Assembly (NCBI GenBank): GCA_963922205.1
Contig: CAWUHX010000123.1
Span: forward strand, 124,001-188,000
Origin: Romanomermis culicivorax
Taxonomy: Eukaryota; Nematoda; Enoplea; Mermithida; Mermithidae
Reading direction: 5' to 3'
Length of the DNA: 64,000 bases
Made by a program: the position numbers and the translations under genes. This document shows, one piece after another, positions 1-11,821 of the stretch. The notes beneath the pieces were generated by a model that was not told the DNA's origin, ran no database searches, and saw nothing but the letters and a program-made list of their open reading frames with translations. The number at the start of each line of letters is the position of its first letter. Position 1 is the stretch's first letter.

Positions 1-1163
1 TACGAGCAGTATAAAGTCGCATTACAGGCATTTTTCCCAAACAATAGAGATAATGAGCTACATCAACAATTCTTACGCGAAAGAAAACAAAAGCGTTCAG
101 AAACAGTAACGGAATTCTTATTTGATCTAGAACATCTCGCAACCCTCGCCTACCCTAACTTTAACACAGACACACGAGAAATGATCATAAAACCCCTCTT
201 TGTAGAAGGCATGCAAAAGAAATCAGGGAAGCAATTAAGTATAGAAGGTTCGCAACTCTAAAAGAAATGTCAGACGAAGCAGCTTACATTGAACAGCAAA
301 TCCTTAGAAACGAGTTAAAATCTAACGTCCTTTCCTTTATACCCCCGAAACCCGAACCCATCTTCTCCCTAACCAAAAATACAGACCAACAGGATCTTTT
401 GCATCAGTTAGAACAACAAGTAAAAGATTTACAGTTGCAGATCAAACAAAAACCTCAACCCCTACAACAAAGTAGCTACAACAATTTCAGTAACAATACT
501 TTCAGCAGGAATAATGCTTACAGGAACAATACCACCCCCAGGCAACCCACATGCTTCCAGTGTGGACAAATCGGACACGTAGCTCGTAATTGTAAATCAG
601 TAGGCACCCGAAAATCATGTGAAATCTGTTTCCGTAATAATCACAGTACACGTGATTGTAAAAGCCGATGCATCCACTGCTCCCAAACAGGACATAGATC
701 AGATAACTGCCTTTCAAAACCCTACTCCAATTTTCAATGTTTCATATGCAAGCAGAGAGGTCATACAAGCAGGTATTGTCCAAATCAGCAGAGTCGTAAT
801 ATTCAAAATTGCATTGAGTACAGGCAACCCCAACCCCTCATGGACATTGATGACCCCGCATTTTACTCAAAATTACCCGCCATAACTAACGGCCCTCAGA
901 CTACTTTAGGAACTATCATGCCCAACACCCACCGCCGTAGTGACGAATACGTCCTTGATCTGGATGTACCCGATTGGTGCGCCATGTCACCACCCCCCAC
1001 GCCTGAAGCCGCAAAAATCGAAAAATCGCCGCCCACCATCCCTGTAGGCTACAAGATCCCCCGAAAGCAAGACACAACGCCGCCCACCGCCCCTGAAACC
1101 CCGTCGAAAACAGGCCGCAACTTGTTATCCCTTCTCCATGGCCTGACCCCCGAACCCTACTAA
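1..1163 (+). pseudogene. gag: gag (retrotransposon capsid/nucleocapsid) with four CCHC zinc knuckles, frameshifted
   Basis: From base 1 one frame reads capsid-like sequence (FLRERKQKRSETVTEF) and ends at a TAA near 261. The continuation (ATLKEMSDEAAYIEQQ) is in another frame, so a frameshift lies at about 220-250. The ATG at 267 is therefore internal and not the real start. Downstream are four C-x2-C-x4-H-x4-C knuckles at about residues 96-109, 118-131, 135-148 and 158-171 of the 267-1163 frame. They begin CFQC, CEIC, CIHC and CFIC. A Pro/Thr-rich tail ends at TAA 1161-1163. In this family the knuckles bind genomic RNA during particle assembly. Four in a row is more than the usual one or two. 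The 5' part of gag is outside the window. Confidence 0.85.
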
Positions 1164-1251
1164 TTCCGCCCCCGCCAAACACTTCTACCGACCCCCATAA
1201 GTAAGCAAGTCCAAACCCCATCCCATAACTCAACTTCTAAAGTTTTACAGA

Positions 1252-2337
1252 ATGTTCAGATTGCAAACCGGCCACCCCCCCCAGCTCAAAATCGCAAAAC
1301 GACAACACCAAAAGCCCCAACACCAAACCGGCCACAACGAAAACATACCATACCCCGCCGCCTCCACTAAAACATTCTCTTGGCCGATGTTTTGTATTTT
1401 TCTTTGTATAATAATCCCCACATCGTGTAGTGCCCAATTTCAGATGTGTGGAACTTCATTGAGCGGTCACTCAGTCAGCATACCAAAACTTGTATCATGC
1501 ATGCCCCCTTCCACAGTAGACAAACCCGTAGAGACATTCGGAAAAATCTATATCCCCTCCACTAAGCCCCACGTTACAGACGCATACAAATGCAGTGTTC
1601 GCAAACGCAAAATTTGTACTAATACAGGATTTTTTGGATCAAAAGGTATTGTCTTTGACCAAACCGAAATGCAAAATCTGACCCCACATGTTTGTAAGGC
1701 AATCGTTATAGACAAAGAACACAACGGTCAAAAATTATACGAAACCCAACCAGGATTTTGGTCAACAAATAACTCCCTAAGCCTAGAATACACATGGTGT
1801 TGTACAGACCATTGTACCTCGGTCACTAACGTCATCATAGAAATAGGACAAATAGCATCTTGGAATGGAAAATCTATGACAGGTACATTAGGCGACCTAG
1901 GGTCATGCAAACCGACATCAGGTCATTGTGTCACAGCCGACGGATCTATTATCTCCTACATGGTTGATCTAGACGATTACGCCCTTCATGTAAAATCACA
2001 TTTTACAGAAGCACTCTCAACCGTACAGAAAAGTTTGCAAAAAGCCCAAGCCCACTATACCCGTCAGTATAACAAGCATGCTCAGAACATACATTACAAG
2101 GCAGGTGATCTTCTCCTTTATAAAAATCATTCGTGTAAACAAGGGTTGACTCCGAAATTCCTCCCTCGCCAAAACGGGCCCTATACAGTTACAAATTTCA
2201 TGTACCCCAACGTTACACTCAAACACCCCCATAAGAATATTACATTTACGGTGCATGTAGATGAGACAACCCCTTTCTACCCTCGGAAAGCAACTATCGA
2301 ATCTACCCCCACCCTTCCTCAACCTCGAAAGCCTTGA
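1252..2337 (+). pseudogene. Env-like N-terminal segment joined to an integrase C-terminus
   Basis: One open frame of 361 residues has two unlike halves. The first half has a hydrophobic signal or anchor segment at about residues 43-60 (MFCIFLCIIIPTSC). It is followed by a cysteine-rich stretch to about residue 235 with many paired Cys (YTWCCTDHC) and N-linked sites, as in glycoproteins of env-bearing retroelements. The second half (about 240-361) reads like the C-terminal part of a gypsy integrase: a helix such as KAQAHYTRQYNKHA, then YKAGDLLLYKN, then PKFLPRQNGPYTV. It runs into the polypurine tract. In ordinary gag-pol-env elements env follows integrase, so this order is abnormal. An internal deletion or recombination is the simplest reading; a native env-before-pol layout is the alternative. 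The envelope class is not identified. Confidence 0.5.
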
Positions 2338-2353
2338 ACGAGGACGTTCAACT

Positions 2354-2368
2354 CCGGAAGGAGGGAAA
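2354..2368 (+). other. Polypurine tract of the first LTR element
   Basis: A purine-rich run (CGGAAGGAGGGAAA) abuts the TG of the LTR at 2369. This is the expected place for the plus-strand primer of reverse transcription. Confidence 0.7.
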
Positions 2369-3275
2369 TGTAACGTACCTGCTAAAGCAGTACTGTAAAT
2401 ATGTAGCATACTGTATGTGATAGACATTTATTAGATATTATTTTATTTTCACATTTTATCTTCTCAAGGATGTCTGGGATTCACACCCAAACATTCCTAC
2501 AAAATTATGTGAAGTACTTTATTTTGATCCGTTCACACCCCGGTAGCCCAATTAAGATGCCCTAATTAATTTGCACAAACGGCAGCTGTTCCCCTAGAAC
2601 CTACACTAAAACTACACATTCCAGAGCTACCGTAATCCCCCGTAAAAATCGTAAACAACACCTGCACACAGTAAGATACATAGAAGCCTCGCCAGACAGT
2701 AGTCTCGAGTGTAACGGTAGCGGCAGCCCCACAAAACATGTGTATACAGAGAAACCGATACAGGAAGCATGCACAGAAGCACAAAGGTGTGGCCAAGCCC
2801 ACCGTAGGAAGCAAGCAAAGCACAGAAAGCATACGGTACCAGAAAAGCGTTAGAGAGGCGTAACTAAGTAAGCATAAAAAGCGTAGCAGGAAACGATGAT
2901 TGGCGGAAGAAGATGGACAGAAGCTCGACCTCCCGCGACGCCCAGGGAGTGGCCAGAATGGCCGTATAAAAGAAGAAGCAAAGCGTGATTTGATCATTCT
3001 TATTCTTGTGGTTTTTACGTTTTGACTTCCGCGCTCGCCCCGGTCTTTTTATACATTTGCAAGCAACCGTCTTCGAAAGCAATTAAACCGCGTAGTGTAT
3101 TTTATTTGCAAGCAACCGCGCCGTCCCATTTTGTATTGGACGTTCAAGCGACCGTCGATTGTTCGTATATTATCGCCCCGTATTTGTAACCGTATGCCAG
3201 CGCCCCCGTCCTGTTATACGACCGATTGGTTAATTGGTTAGAAGTAAAGTACCTCACACAAATCTGGTCGTTACA
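2369..3275 (+). repeat. 3' LTR, 907 bp
   Basis: The LTR starts TGTAACG and ends CGTTACA, a perfect 7-bp terminal inverted repeat beginning TG and ending CA. It follows a polypurine tract directly. A 15-bp motif (ATTTGCAAGCAACCG) occurs twice, near 3053 and 3104, just after a possible TATA-like TTTTTATA. The base following the LTR starts TAAG, the candidate target duplication; its partner is outside the window. Confidence 0.85.
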
Positions 3276-3490
3276 TAAGTAATGATTGCCGCTACAATTT
3301 TCATATGATTACCAATTTGTGTACGATATTTGTTTAATCTTCACACGTGATCATTGTACCCATTAATCTTCTGCATTCAGCTAAAATGTGAGATTATTGC
3401 AGTGATCTGCTTCGTTCATTAGTTGACTGGAGTTGATTCCCGAAAATTATTATTGTCCTAGATGCGCTACTCCCTACACTTTATGCCCTG

Positions 3491-3512
3491 GGCTTGGTTT
3501 CATAAAATATTT
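3491..3512 (+). repeat. Harbinger left terminal inverted repeat
   Basis: GGCTTGGTTTCATAAAATATT pairs with the complementary right end with two mismatches, and is preceded by CTG. Confidence 0.85.
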
Positions 3513-3907
3513 ACTAGCTCTAATAATTTATCAGTAATATATTAGTAATAAATATTTGTCGTATTAGTTTCGGTTTCATATAATAGAATAATATTATTGT
3601 AATAAAACTAATATTTATTAGTAATACACTAATAAAATATTAGTCCTAATATTTTTTGTCTCATAAACATATTAGAGACACTAATATTATATTTCTAATA
3701 TTATTAGTAGTAAATTCCTCCTTTTGTCAAATATCGATTTTAAAGGACAGTTCGATTCATTATTGCTTATGATCCACATTTTCTACGTATTGCGGAAGAT
3801 TATTTTTAAAATGCTCAGATATTTTGGTTATCAGCTGAAGTTAACATATTTTATATGTTTTGTCTATCTTGTTTATTCTGATTATTTTATAGTAAGATTA
3901 CAAACGC

Positions 3908-4929
3908 ATGGCTGCTACGATTGAGCAGAAACTCTTGATTTTACAGCAAATTTAGGATCGTAAAAACATTTTATTTGCAAAATTTGATGAAAAAGTCACG
4001 GCCGACGACAAGCAGAAAAATTGGCAACATGTCAAGGACTTTATTGATAGTCTGGGTGTAACGATGGTAAACAAGCAATGGGATTATGTATGCAATGCCT
4101 GGTGGCCGAATATTAAATGAGCGACAATTTTGAAAACTGACAAGTTTAGAAAAACTGGTGCTGAAGGAGGTGTTGAAGCGAAACTTACGGAACTCGACAA
4201 TGCCCTTTTGGATATAATTGGCAAAGATAGTGCAGTGATCAATGGATTGAGTGTGTACGAATCTACTTTTACCCCAAAATCGTGCACAAATTCATCAACT
4301 GTTTTGAGTACAAATGAAGAGCTTACACAAGTTAACCAAACTTCACTGAAACGGATCCAGGTAATAAAGAAACACAGTATTTCATTTGAAAATCTAAAAC
4401 TGTTACTATAAGCATGCGTGAAAGGGGATGGGGGTTGTATAGATCCCCCTTGAGATAACTAACTCCCAGCAAAAATATCCTGACAGTATTAAACTTTTAT
4501 CTAAAAGTTATGGTAGAGTTATGACTATTTTAGCTGAAAAATCCATACCTTACACAACATTAATGTTTCAAGAAAATGATAAAAAATTATACCATATTAA
4601 AATGATATCGAGGGTCTGTAGTCTGAACCATATATACATGATAAATGGGTATAATGTACGAGTCTGGCTGATTTCCTCGAAAACTATATCTGAAACATCA
4701 ATTTACATGCATTTTTAGCACTAAAATTTCAATTAAAAAAAATATTTATCTTTTTCAGGGTAACATCCCGCCAAAAAAGTGCTTATATGACAACGACCGG
4801 AAAATAGAGTCCGATGATTCTATGAATAGTGAGAAAGTTCACCTTGAAGTTGAGCTGCTAGGAGTTCAAATCGCTGCAGAGGCATCCAAAGAAGAACTGC
4901 GTCAGTTGAAAAAACGAAAGTTAAGTTAG
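3908..4929 (+). pseudogene. Harbinger Myb/SANT-like DNA-binding accessory protein, broken
   Basis: From ATG 3908 (MAATIEQKLLILQQI) the frame meets TAG at about 3953 and TGA near 4118 but otherwise stays open to 4360. The readable part has the tryptophan-spaced helices of Myb-like domains found in Harbinger partners (NWQHVKDFIDSLGV, QWDYVCNAWWPNIK) and then an acidic linker. A clear intron follows: CAG/GTAATA at 4361 and TTTTTCAG at 4758. The second exon (4759-4929, phase 0) encodes a Lys-rich coiled tail ending KKRKLS. In this superfamily the protein helps the transposase enter the nucleus and bind the ends. The two stops suggest it is dead here, unless they are sequence errors. Confidence 0.75.
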
Positions 4930-5302
4930 GAAATCAGCAGTTTAGAGAATCAAGTATCAACAATTTCGCGTGCTGTTACCACCTCGGCCCGCCAACGTTT
5001 ACTTTGTATAATGATCCGTTTTTGACAAGTGTTGGAAGTACTTATACTGCGCTCAATGGAAATATGAATTAAATTTGACAGAACGTGAATTTGATGAATA
5101 AAATATAATGGCACAAATATGTTTATCAGATGAATGCTTGAAGTAAAGGTCATTTGTCACCACATTAGGGCGTGTGGACAGTATAGTAAGACACCCATTT
5201 AAAACACCGGACTTGCATTTAAAAAGTTCCAAATTTTAAAGTAGTTTCAGTTTCAGAACTTTTCTTTATTTCAAAGCAGAAGTGAATCATGGTTAAAACA
5301 TA

Positions 5303-7125
5303 TCAAGCAAAGATTCTGATCAATCTATCTCTACCCACATTGTCAGCAATTTCATTGGGTTCTTCATCACTTGAAGTTTCTTCAGCTTCGATATTCGGAT
5401 CAATTACAATGTTATAGTTGTCTTCAATGCCCTCTTCACCGCCGATGTCCAACAACATGTTGTGTAAAATGCAACAACATTTAACGATTTCACCAGCAAA
5501 CATAGGATCAACACGAAGCTTTTCCAAACTTGTGAATCTTTTTTTTAATATACCAAACGAATTTTCGACAATTCGATGCGTTCGTTTATGAGCGATGTTG
5601 AATCTTGCTTCCGCATCATTTCTTGGTCTAAGCAATGGCGGAACGAGCCATTCTTTCAAAGGGTACCCTGAATCGCCAAGTAGCACCGCATTTGGTATTG
5701 GATGCCAACGATCGCCATCGAATTTTGTGAATAGACTGCTGTTTCTCAAAACACGTGCCTCATGTACGGACCCTGGCCAGCGAGCGCTAACGTAGTAAAA
5801 TTTGTTATCAGGGCCTGCAAAAAAAGACATGTTGGACATGTTGATACATCTCAAAAAATCTCAAAAACGAGCTTTTCCCATTGTTAAAAATCCGAAAATG
5901 TATAGTTTTCTTCATTTGTGTTTGTGTTTGTGAATACTGATTTATTGTTAATTCGGACTAGTGATTTAATCAGAATTAACTAATTCTGACTGATTAACTA
6001 ATTCTGATAAATAATAGTCTCAAGACGAAACGCAATAATACACAAATTTTGGCATATCATCAAAACCAATATTTAACGTTAAAAAGGTATTATGTACCTG
6101 CTACTATCATGCAATTCAGCGAATGATCTCCATGGCAGTTCACAAACTGATCCTCATTTGCTGTTGGTGCTCTAATTGGTATATGCGTTGTTCCATCAAC
6201 GCAACCAACAACAGACGGTAAACCTCCTCTATGAAAAAATCTCAAATCGACATTGGCGATATCATCAGGCCACTTAATTACTTCATCAAATAGCATCAAA
6301 TTAATACTTTCGACAATCCTGTGCACTACTCTTGACATGGTTGCTTTCGATACACCATGGGTATCTCCGACAAGTCTCATATGACCACCTGAAATTATTT
6401 TAAATAAAAGTGATACTTAGTTGCGTGCGAAAAATTAAACACTATCCGGTGAAATTCATGTATTTAGAACAAAAAATTTTCGGCATAAGATTAGAATGAT
6501 AGAAAACTTGAAAATGTTTCCCAACAGTTATATTGTGCTACTTAATTGATTCACAGTAAAAGGTTAAGTTTCTTGGCAAATTTTTGCTGCGCTCAACAGC
6601 TCACAACCAAACCTGGGCAGCAACGAAATTCTGGGGGGTGAAAATGACCAAAAAGTGTCCGAAAATCCCAAATTTTCGTTTTTTTTTGGGGGGTAAGACC
6701 GGTTTTTTTTGGGGGGGGGCTAATTCGGGTGTATAAACCCCCCAAACCCCCCCCACGTCCATGTATGCTCGCAGCACAAGTGTGGTAATATCGGAGAGAA
6801 GAGACAACACCCACAAATTTTTTACGTTTCCTACCATTCTATTTACAAGCCCTAAATTTTGATATGACATGATTACTCTACCTGTTGCCAAATATCGAAT
6901 GCCAAGTAGCAATTGCTGATTCGGACTCAAGGCATAATTTCGATCCGTATCGTGCTTCAATTGGTCACCAATTCGACGTATTAAAGTATCAATAGTGTTT
7001 GGACTCAAATGAAATTTTAGCATAAAATCAATGTGGTCGAAGTTGATATGTGGTCGGAATATCCTTGCCCGTCTTCGATTTGTCACTATAGGATTGTCTT
7101 CCGCTTCAGAATAAGTTGAGCTCAT
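5303..7125 (-). CDS. PIF/Harbinger transposase (DDE_Tnp_4 type), three exons, apparently intact
   Basis: Three exons join in frame: 7125-6882, 6388-6098 and 5814-5303 (244, 291 and 512 nt), giving 348 residues. Both introns begin GT, end AG and lie in phase 1. The first exon starts MSSTYSEAEDN and carries the N-terminal helix region ending YLATG. The second has the helix-turn-helix-like GVSKATMSRVVHRI and the first catalytic Asp in VGCVDGTTHIPI. The third has the W-x-G-x2-H segment (ARWPGSVHEARVL), the second Asp in LLGDSGYPL and the Glu in RIVENSFGILKKRF. The length is usual for the family. The enzyme cuts and joins the element's ends in the nucleus. Intron 1 holds a G-tract-rich stretch near 6685-6750. 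All catalytic residues are present, so activity is possible. Confidence 0.88.
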
Positions 7126-7422
7126 ACTGACCCAATAGATTATCAACCGAAAAACACCACTAGACTAATAGCACGAATTTACCCCCAATTAATAAGTTCC
7201 AATATAAGACTAATATTATGAGACAAAATGCTAATAATATCTCCAATATTTCCCTAATATTATTACTAATATCAATAATATTTTATTGGTAATATCACAT
7301 TTTTTATGAAATGCTTTTACTAATAAATTTGCTTATATACTAATATGTTATTAGTTATTACCAATGATTTATGAGACACACTTTTCTAATATTTATTACT
7401 AATATTACAATATCAGTACAAA

Positions 7423-7444
7423 TAATATTTTATGAAACCTACCC
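7423..7444 (-). repeat. Harbinger right terminal inverted repeat
   Basis: AATATTTTATGAAACCTACCC, followed by CTG, is the inverted partner of 3491-3512. Confidence 0.85.
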
Positions 7445-8356
7445 CTGGTGCTATAATATTGTCACGAGGTACGAGTGTAAAATATTTTGTAAAAATACAG
7501 TAATTATGTAAATGCATCTTATAATTACGTCTGTCCATTAGTGCATAAATTATTTTCTCGTAAACATTCATGTTTCATATTTTTCGCGTAAACACTTCAC
7601 TTTCCGGACATTTTGGCTGGAATCAGGTTATTGTTTTATAACTCACTGTTCCACAATATTTCTCAAGTAGCACTTTCCACATTTCTCTGTAATTATGTAA
7701 TTAGTGGAACAGCAGCAGATTCATCAAAAAGTAATTACGGGCTTTCAAAGCAAAGGCCGACATGGCCCTGCAAAGAATAAAGTTATGGTACATATTATAT
7801 ATGGACCTACTGTTCGCAGGTACAAGGAGTAGTGATGGACCTACCCTTTTGCAAGAAACGTGTCCATTTGGGAGAAGGGTCAAGAGGGATTTATCCCTAA
7901 AAATGAAGACTGGGACCTCTGGGGGACTCTCCAGTCAGTCGAAGATTTTTTTGCTCGATGAGACAGTCGATCTTAGAGCTGAACGGTTCTTTTTGGTTTT
8001 GCATATTTTCGTGTGTAGTTGGATAGTGACCTATCCACTCAATGTCAATTTTGTGAAACGGTACCCGGTGTAGCCCGAAACTTTTAGCATATAAGCAGGC
8101 CTTGCCCCTTTGCTTTTCCTCTTATTTTATTCGCTTTTCCTTGTACCCTTCGACCAGTTGGTCCTCATTGACCCCAATCAGTAAAGCCTCAGCCCCAAGT
8201 TTTCTTGGCGTATCCACGAATCTGGTGCCGCTCGTTTCTGCTGTTGCCATCAGTTGTATTTGGTACGTTTGTATTTTCCGTCGCACTTGCCATATAGGAT
8301 TAACTTGTACGTAAGATTGTTACAAATGAATTATATCAAAGAAAATCACACATTTC
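7445..8356. other. No gene recognised; possible old LTR remnant
   Basis: No conserved protein was found in either strand. 8080-8300 has a CATATAAGCAGG box followed by C/T-rich sequence, which resembles an LTR promoter and leader, but no ends could be defined. Confidence 0.3.
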
Positions 8357-8602
8357 TGTTGTATTGGGTGCTCATATGCCCTCGGCTACCTAGCTGCGGT
8401 TCTTGGGAGATCCAATCTGGTACGGCCCCTGACGCTAACCCGGTACTAACCCTGCTCCTACGGTACCTAGCTGAGACTGAAGGTCTGAAGATATTTATTA
8501 CGAATAAAACAAGAAGTGCAATGAAATACAAAAGTGAGAGTCAATAGAATACAAGTGTTAAAATGCCAAACACGAAAACACCGCCGCCTAACTACTCCCT
8601 AA
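8357..8602 (-). repeat. Element A 3' LTR, U5-side remnant
   Basis: Starts TGTTGTATTGGG (outer end) and matches 13968-14213 closely until ACTCA, where homology stops and integrase-coding sequence begins. It contains an AATAAA polyadenylation-type signal on the minus strand. Confidence 0.85.
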
Positions 8603-11600
8603 CTCACAAATGTTTCGGTGTTCCGTGGGTGTAGGTAACTTTTTTCATGAATGCTTTCACTATTGTGTCGGCCTTTTGGTCTGGTATACATTTGGCTTCG
8701 ACCCACTAAGTAAAATAATCCATAAATACGATTACATAGGGTCTTTTTTCCCGTAGAGGCGAAATGCTGACCACATCTGTAGCTACTACTTCCCACGGGT
8801 AGAATATGGGTATAGGGTTCAACGGTTGAACTGGGTTTGATATCGGGCAGCACAGTTGGCATACAATGCAGGATTTTATCCATTTGATAATGTCGTCCTC
8901 CATATTTGACCACCAAAATTTACTTCCGATTGCGGCAATGATTCGATCTATACCTTGGTGTCCCATTAATGTGTTACCATGATATTGGTGCAAAACCAGG
9001 TATCTAAGTTTTGTAGGGATCAACAGCTGATTTTTTCCAGGGATATTCTCTCGATACAATATATCATTTTCCAGATGAAAACTGTTGAAATACTTTCTTG
9101 AGCTATTTTCAGCAATATTCTTGAAAATATGGGCTAATTTTGAATCCATTTGTTGTTGCTTTTTCACCAAGTCCAGAGAAAATAATTCCGATTCCTTTTT
9201 TGCTTCCTCTGGCATCTGATCTATTTCCTGCTGAGTTGGCGGTGGGGGATCAATGAATGTCTCCTGCGTCTCAGGTTCAAGCATTTGTTTTGTCATGGCT
9301 CGCATTACTGCCATGCATTCGGCTTCCGCATTCAATTTTTCGTCCTCTCTTTCTTCGTTGCTTTCCTACTTTTTACTTCTGAGCTTTTCTTTCTCATCCG
9401 ATCTTGATAAAAAATCTGCAAAAGCGTTTTCAGGTCCGGCCACATACTCAAATGTATAATTAAATTGGGCCAAATATAAAGCCCATTTTAACAATCTTTG
9501 ATTCTGTTGTTTTTCTGCGGAAAGCCACGTTAGTGGTTTATGGTCTGTTGTAACTGTGACCCTAAACCCCATGACATAATATCGGTACTGCTTGAACCCG
9601 TAGACTACCGCCAAACATTCTCTTTCTGTCAATACCTTGTCTCGGCATCGTTCAAGACTCTACTTGAGTATGCTATTGTCCATCAATCATTCTGTGTTTC
9701 CTGGTATAAAACAGCACCCACTGCCGTCCCTGAAGCATCAGTTTGAATTACGAATCTCACTGATCCATCAAATACCAGATATTGAAGGAAAGGTGCTGTC
9801 ATTAGGGCGTTTTTAACACCTTCAAAAGCTGTTAGCTGTTCTTCTGAAAGTTCAGATTTCTCCTCCGGGTTTTTCTTTACTAGGGCTTTAAATAGAGGCT
9901 GCGCAATGAAAGCTAAGTTGTGTATAAATCGTTTGGACCATTGTACTAATCCCAAGAACTTCTGCAGCTGCTTGATGGATTTAGGTACTTCGAAATTTTT
10001 AACTGCCTCTATTTTTTGTGGATCAAATGACATTCCGTTTTTGTCCAATATGTGGCCTAAAAATTTTACGCTGGCTGGCATAAAGGAACATTTGTCAGGT
10101 TTCAATGTAAGGTTTGCATTTGTCAAACATTGAAATATTGTTTCTAGGTTTTCCAGATGCTCCTTGATTGTTTTCGAAAAAATTATTACATCATCGATAT
10201 ATACTAAGCATATTTTCCATACATATGGATATAGAATATGCTCCATGAGATGCTGAAATTCTGCGGGAGCATTCTTTAGCCCGAATGGCATTACTTTGAA
10301 CTGGAAAAGTCCGTCTTGGCATATAACTGCTGTTTTTTCTTTCGATTTGGGATGCATTGGTACCTGCCAGTAACCTGACTTCAAATCCAAAGTGGAGAAA
10401 TATCTTGCCCCTCCCAATGCGTCTAAATAGTCGTCAATTCGTGGTATTGGGAACTTATCATCTTTTGTCACTTGGTTAATTCCTCTATAGTCGACTACTG
10501 GTCTTCAAGTGCCATCTTTTTTGCCCACTAAAAACAATGGTGCAGCCCAAGGGCTTCTAGAGGGCTCAATGACACCCTTTTCCATCATATCTTTTACATG
10601 TTCCCGGATTATATCTCTTTGCATTATTGGAGCCCTCCAATAGTGTTTTTGAACCCGCAACGCATCTCCTGTATCTATTTTATGCTCTGCTTCGTGGGTT
10701 ATTGTTAAAGGGTCATTCTTCATACTAAATGCATGCCTATGTTTGAGTAGGACATTCATAAGTTGTTGTTGACCTTCTCTGTCGATGCTTGACTCCTTCA
10801 CCAGCTGCGTCACAATTTTGATGAACTCTGGCTTGCTTTGTTGTTGCAGCTGAGGCTCTATCTGAAGTTGGTGGATTTTTTCATCAAACTCGGGTCCCAG
10901 AAATTTTGTTTTCGATTTCGCTATTAGTTTGTTACTACGCAACTTTACCCCCTTATTCATTTCATTTATAAGTAGGATTTGAAAATTGTTATCTTTTGCA
11001 TCCACAATTGAAGCATCAATGTCGAATAAGGTATCCTTCCCCGTTTCTTCTACCACTATGGGGCCCTTTGTCCAATCCTTCTGTGGCCAAACCATGGCTC
11101 GGACAAAAGAAGTGGTATTAGGGGGTATATACGTCCTGGATTTTGTCCATATAAAGGTTTCCTCGGCCATTTCTGTTATTCGCATGACTTGTTCTTGTTC
11201 ATCATCGATTTCCAATTCAGACAGTTCTTCCTCCTTAACTTCCTCCTGTAGAGGTACATCATCCAAAATGACCCGATTATTTGGAATTGGCAGCTGCGGT
11301 GGTATTTGTGCATCATCGAATAGTGTTTCACTAATAATTTCTCTTTCTACGTTCGCTAGGCGTATGTGGCCTTTTCGAAAATCAATAGACGCCTGTATAC
11401 TAGGATGGGTTAGAAAATCTAGGCCCAATATAATACCTTCGTTCAGGTTGTCTAGTAATGCAAACCTAGCAAGAAAATTACCAAAACTGGTTCGGACATA
11501 GATAAACGTAGGGCCATATGTTATTACTCGTTTTCCTACAGCTGTTACTACTGAATTTAAGATGGGGAATTTTGTCTTTGGTGTATTCAGTAGTCTCAAC

Positions 11601-11821
11601 GCTGTATCTGTCCTCATGAAGCTTGGCTGCTCTCCTGTGTCTATTAGAGCTTTGAATTCCTCTCCACGTATTTTAACGGGGATCAATAGTGGTTGACATT
11701 TGCGAAAATTTTTCAAAAGTAGATGTTCATTATCATTGGCGAGTCTAGGTTTTGCTTCTGAAGTAGAATTGATAACATTCGCCAAATTTAGCTCATAGTT
11801 CTCGATTAGAACTCCATCCAA
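8603..11821 (-). pseudogene. pol: Element A pol: protease, RT, RNase H, integrase (truncated)
   Basis: The frame contains an aspartic protease with ALIDTGEQ, then RT with [30 protein letters not shown] and the catalytic CLVYIDDVIIF. RNase H follows (VIQTDASGTAVGAVLYQ, TERECLAVVYG, TTDHKPLTW). Next is the integrase HHCC finger (HQYHGNTLMGHQG and CIVCQLC) and the first catalytic Asp in VVATDVVSIS. In-frame TGA replaces the conserved Trp after KKDGT at about 10505. A frameshift lies at 9633-9683 inside RNase H, and another stop follows MDYFT near 8706. Integrase is cut off before its second catalytic Asp by the deletion into the LTR. The enzyme set is not functional. Confidence 0.9.

Larger units (their letters stand above)
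1..3275 (+). mobile_element. LTR retrotransposon, 3' portion (gag fragment to 3' LTR)
   Basis: The window opens inside an LTR element. Coding sequence for a nucleocapsid-type gag is followed by an env-like/integrase chimera, a purine-rich tract and one LTR at 2369-3275. The 5' LTR and the start of gag lie outside the window. No protease, reverse transcriptase or RNase H is visible between gag and the LTR, so this copy is internally deleted or rearranged. The CCHC gag and the integrase tail suggest a Ty3/gypsy-like or retrovirus-like element; without the RT the family cannot be fixed. Confidence 0.8.
3491..7444. mobile_element. PIF/Harbinger DNA transposon, two-gene type
   Basis: The left end GGCTTGGTTTCATAAAATATT and the reverse complement of the right end GGGTAGGTTTCATAAAATATT form terminal inverted repeats with two mismatches. 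A 3-bp CTG is found immediately outside both ends (3488-3490 and 7445-7447), matching the 3-bp duplications of this superfamily. About 230 bp inside each end is packed with TAATATT/AATATTA repeats and copies of a YTCATAA motif. Between them lie the two expected convergent genes: a Myb/SANT-like DNA-binding protein (+) and a DDE transposase (-). Confidence 0.9.

Noticed and set aside
4521-4718. 65-residue frame in Harbinger
   Set aside because: It lies in the intron of the Myb-like partner gene.
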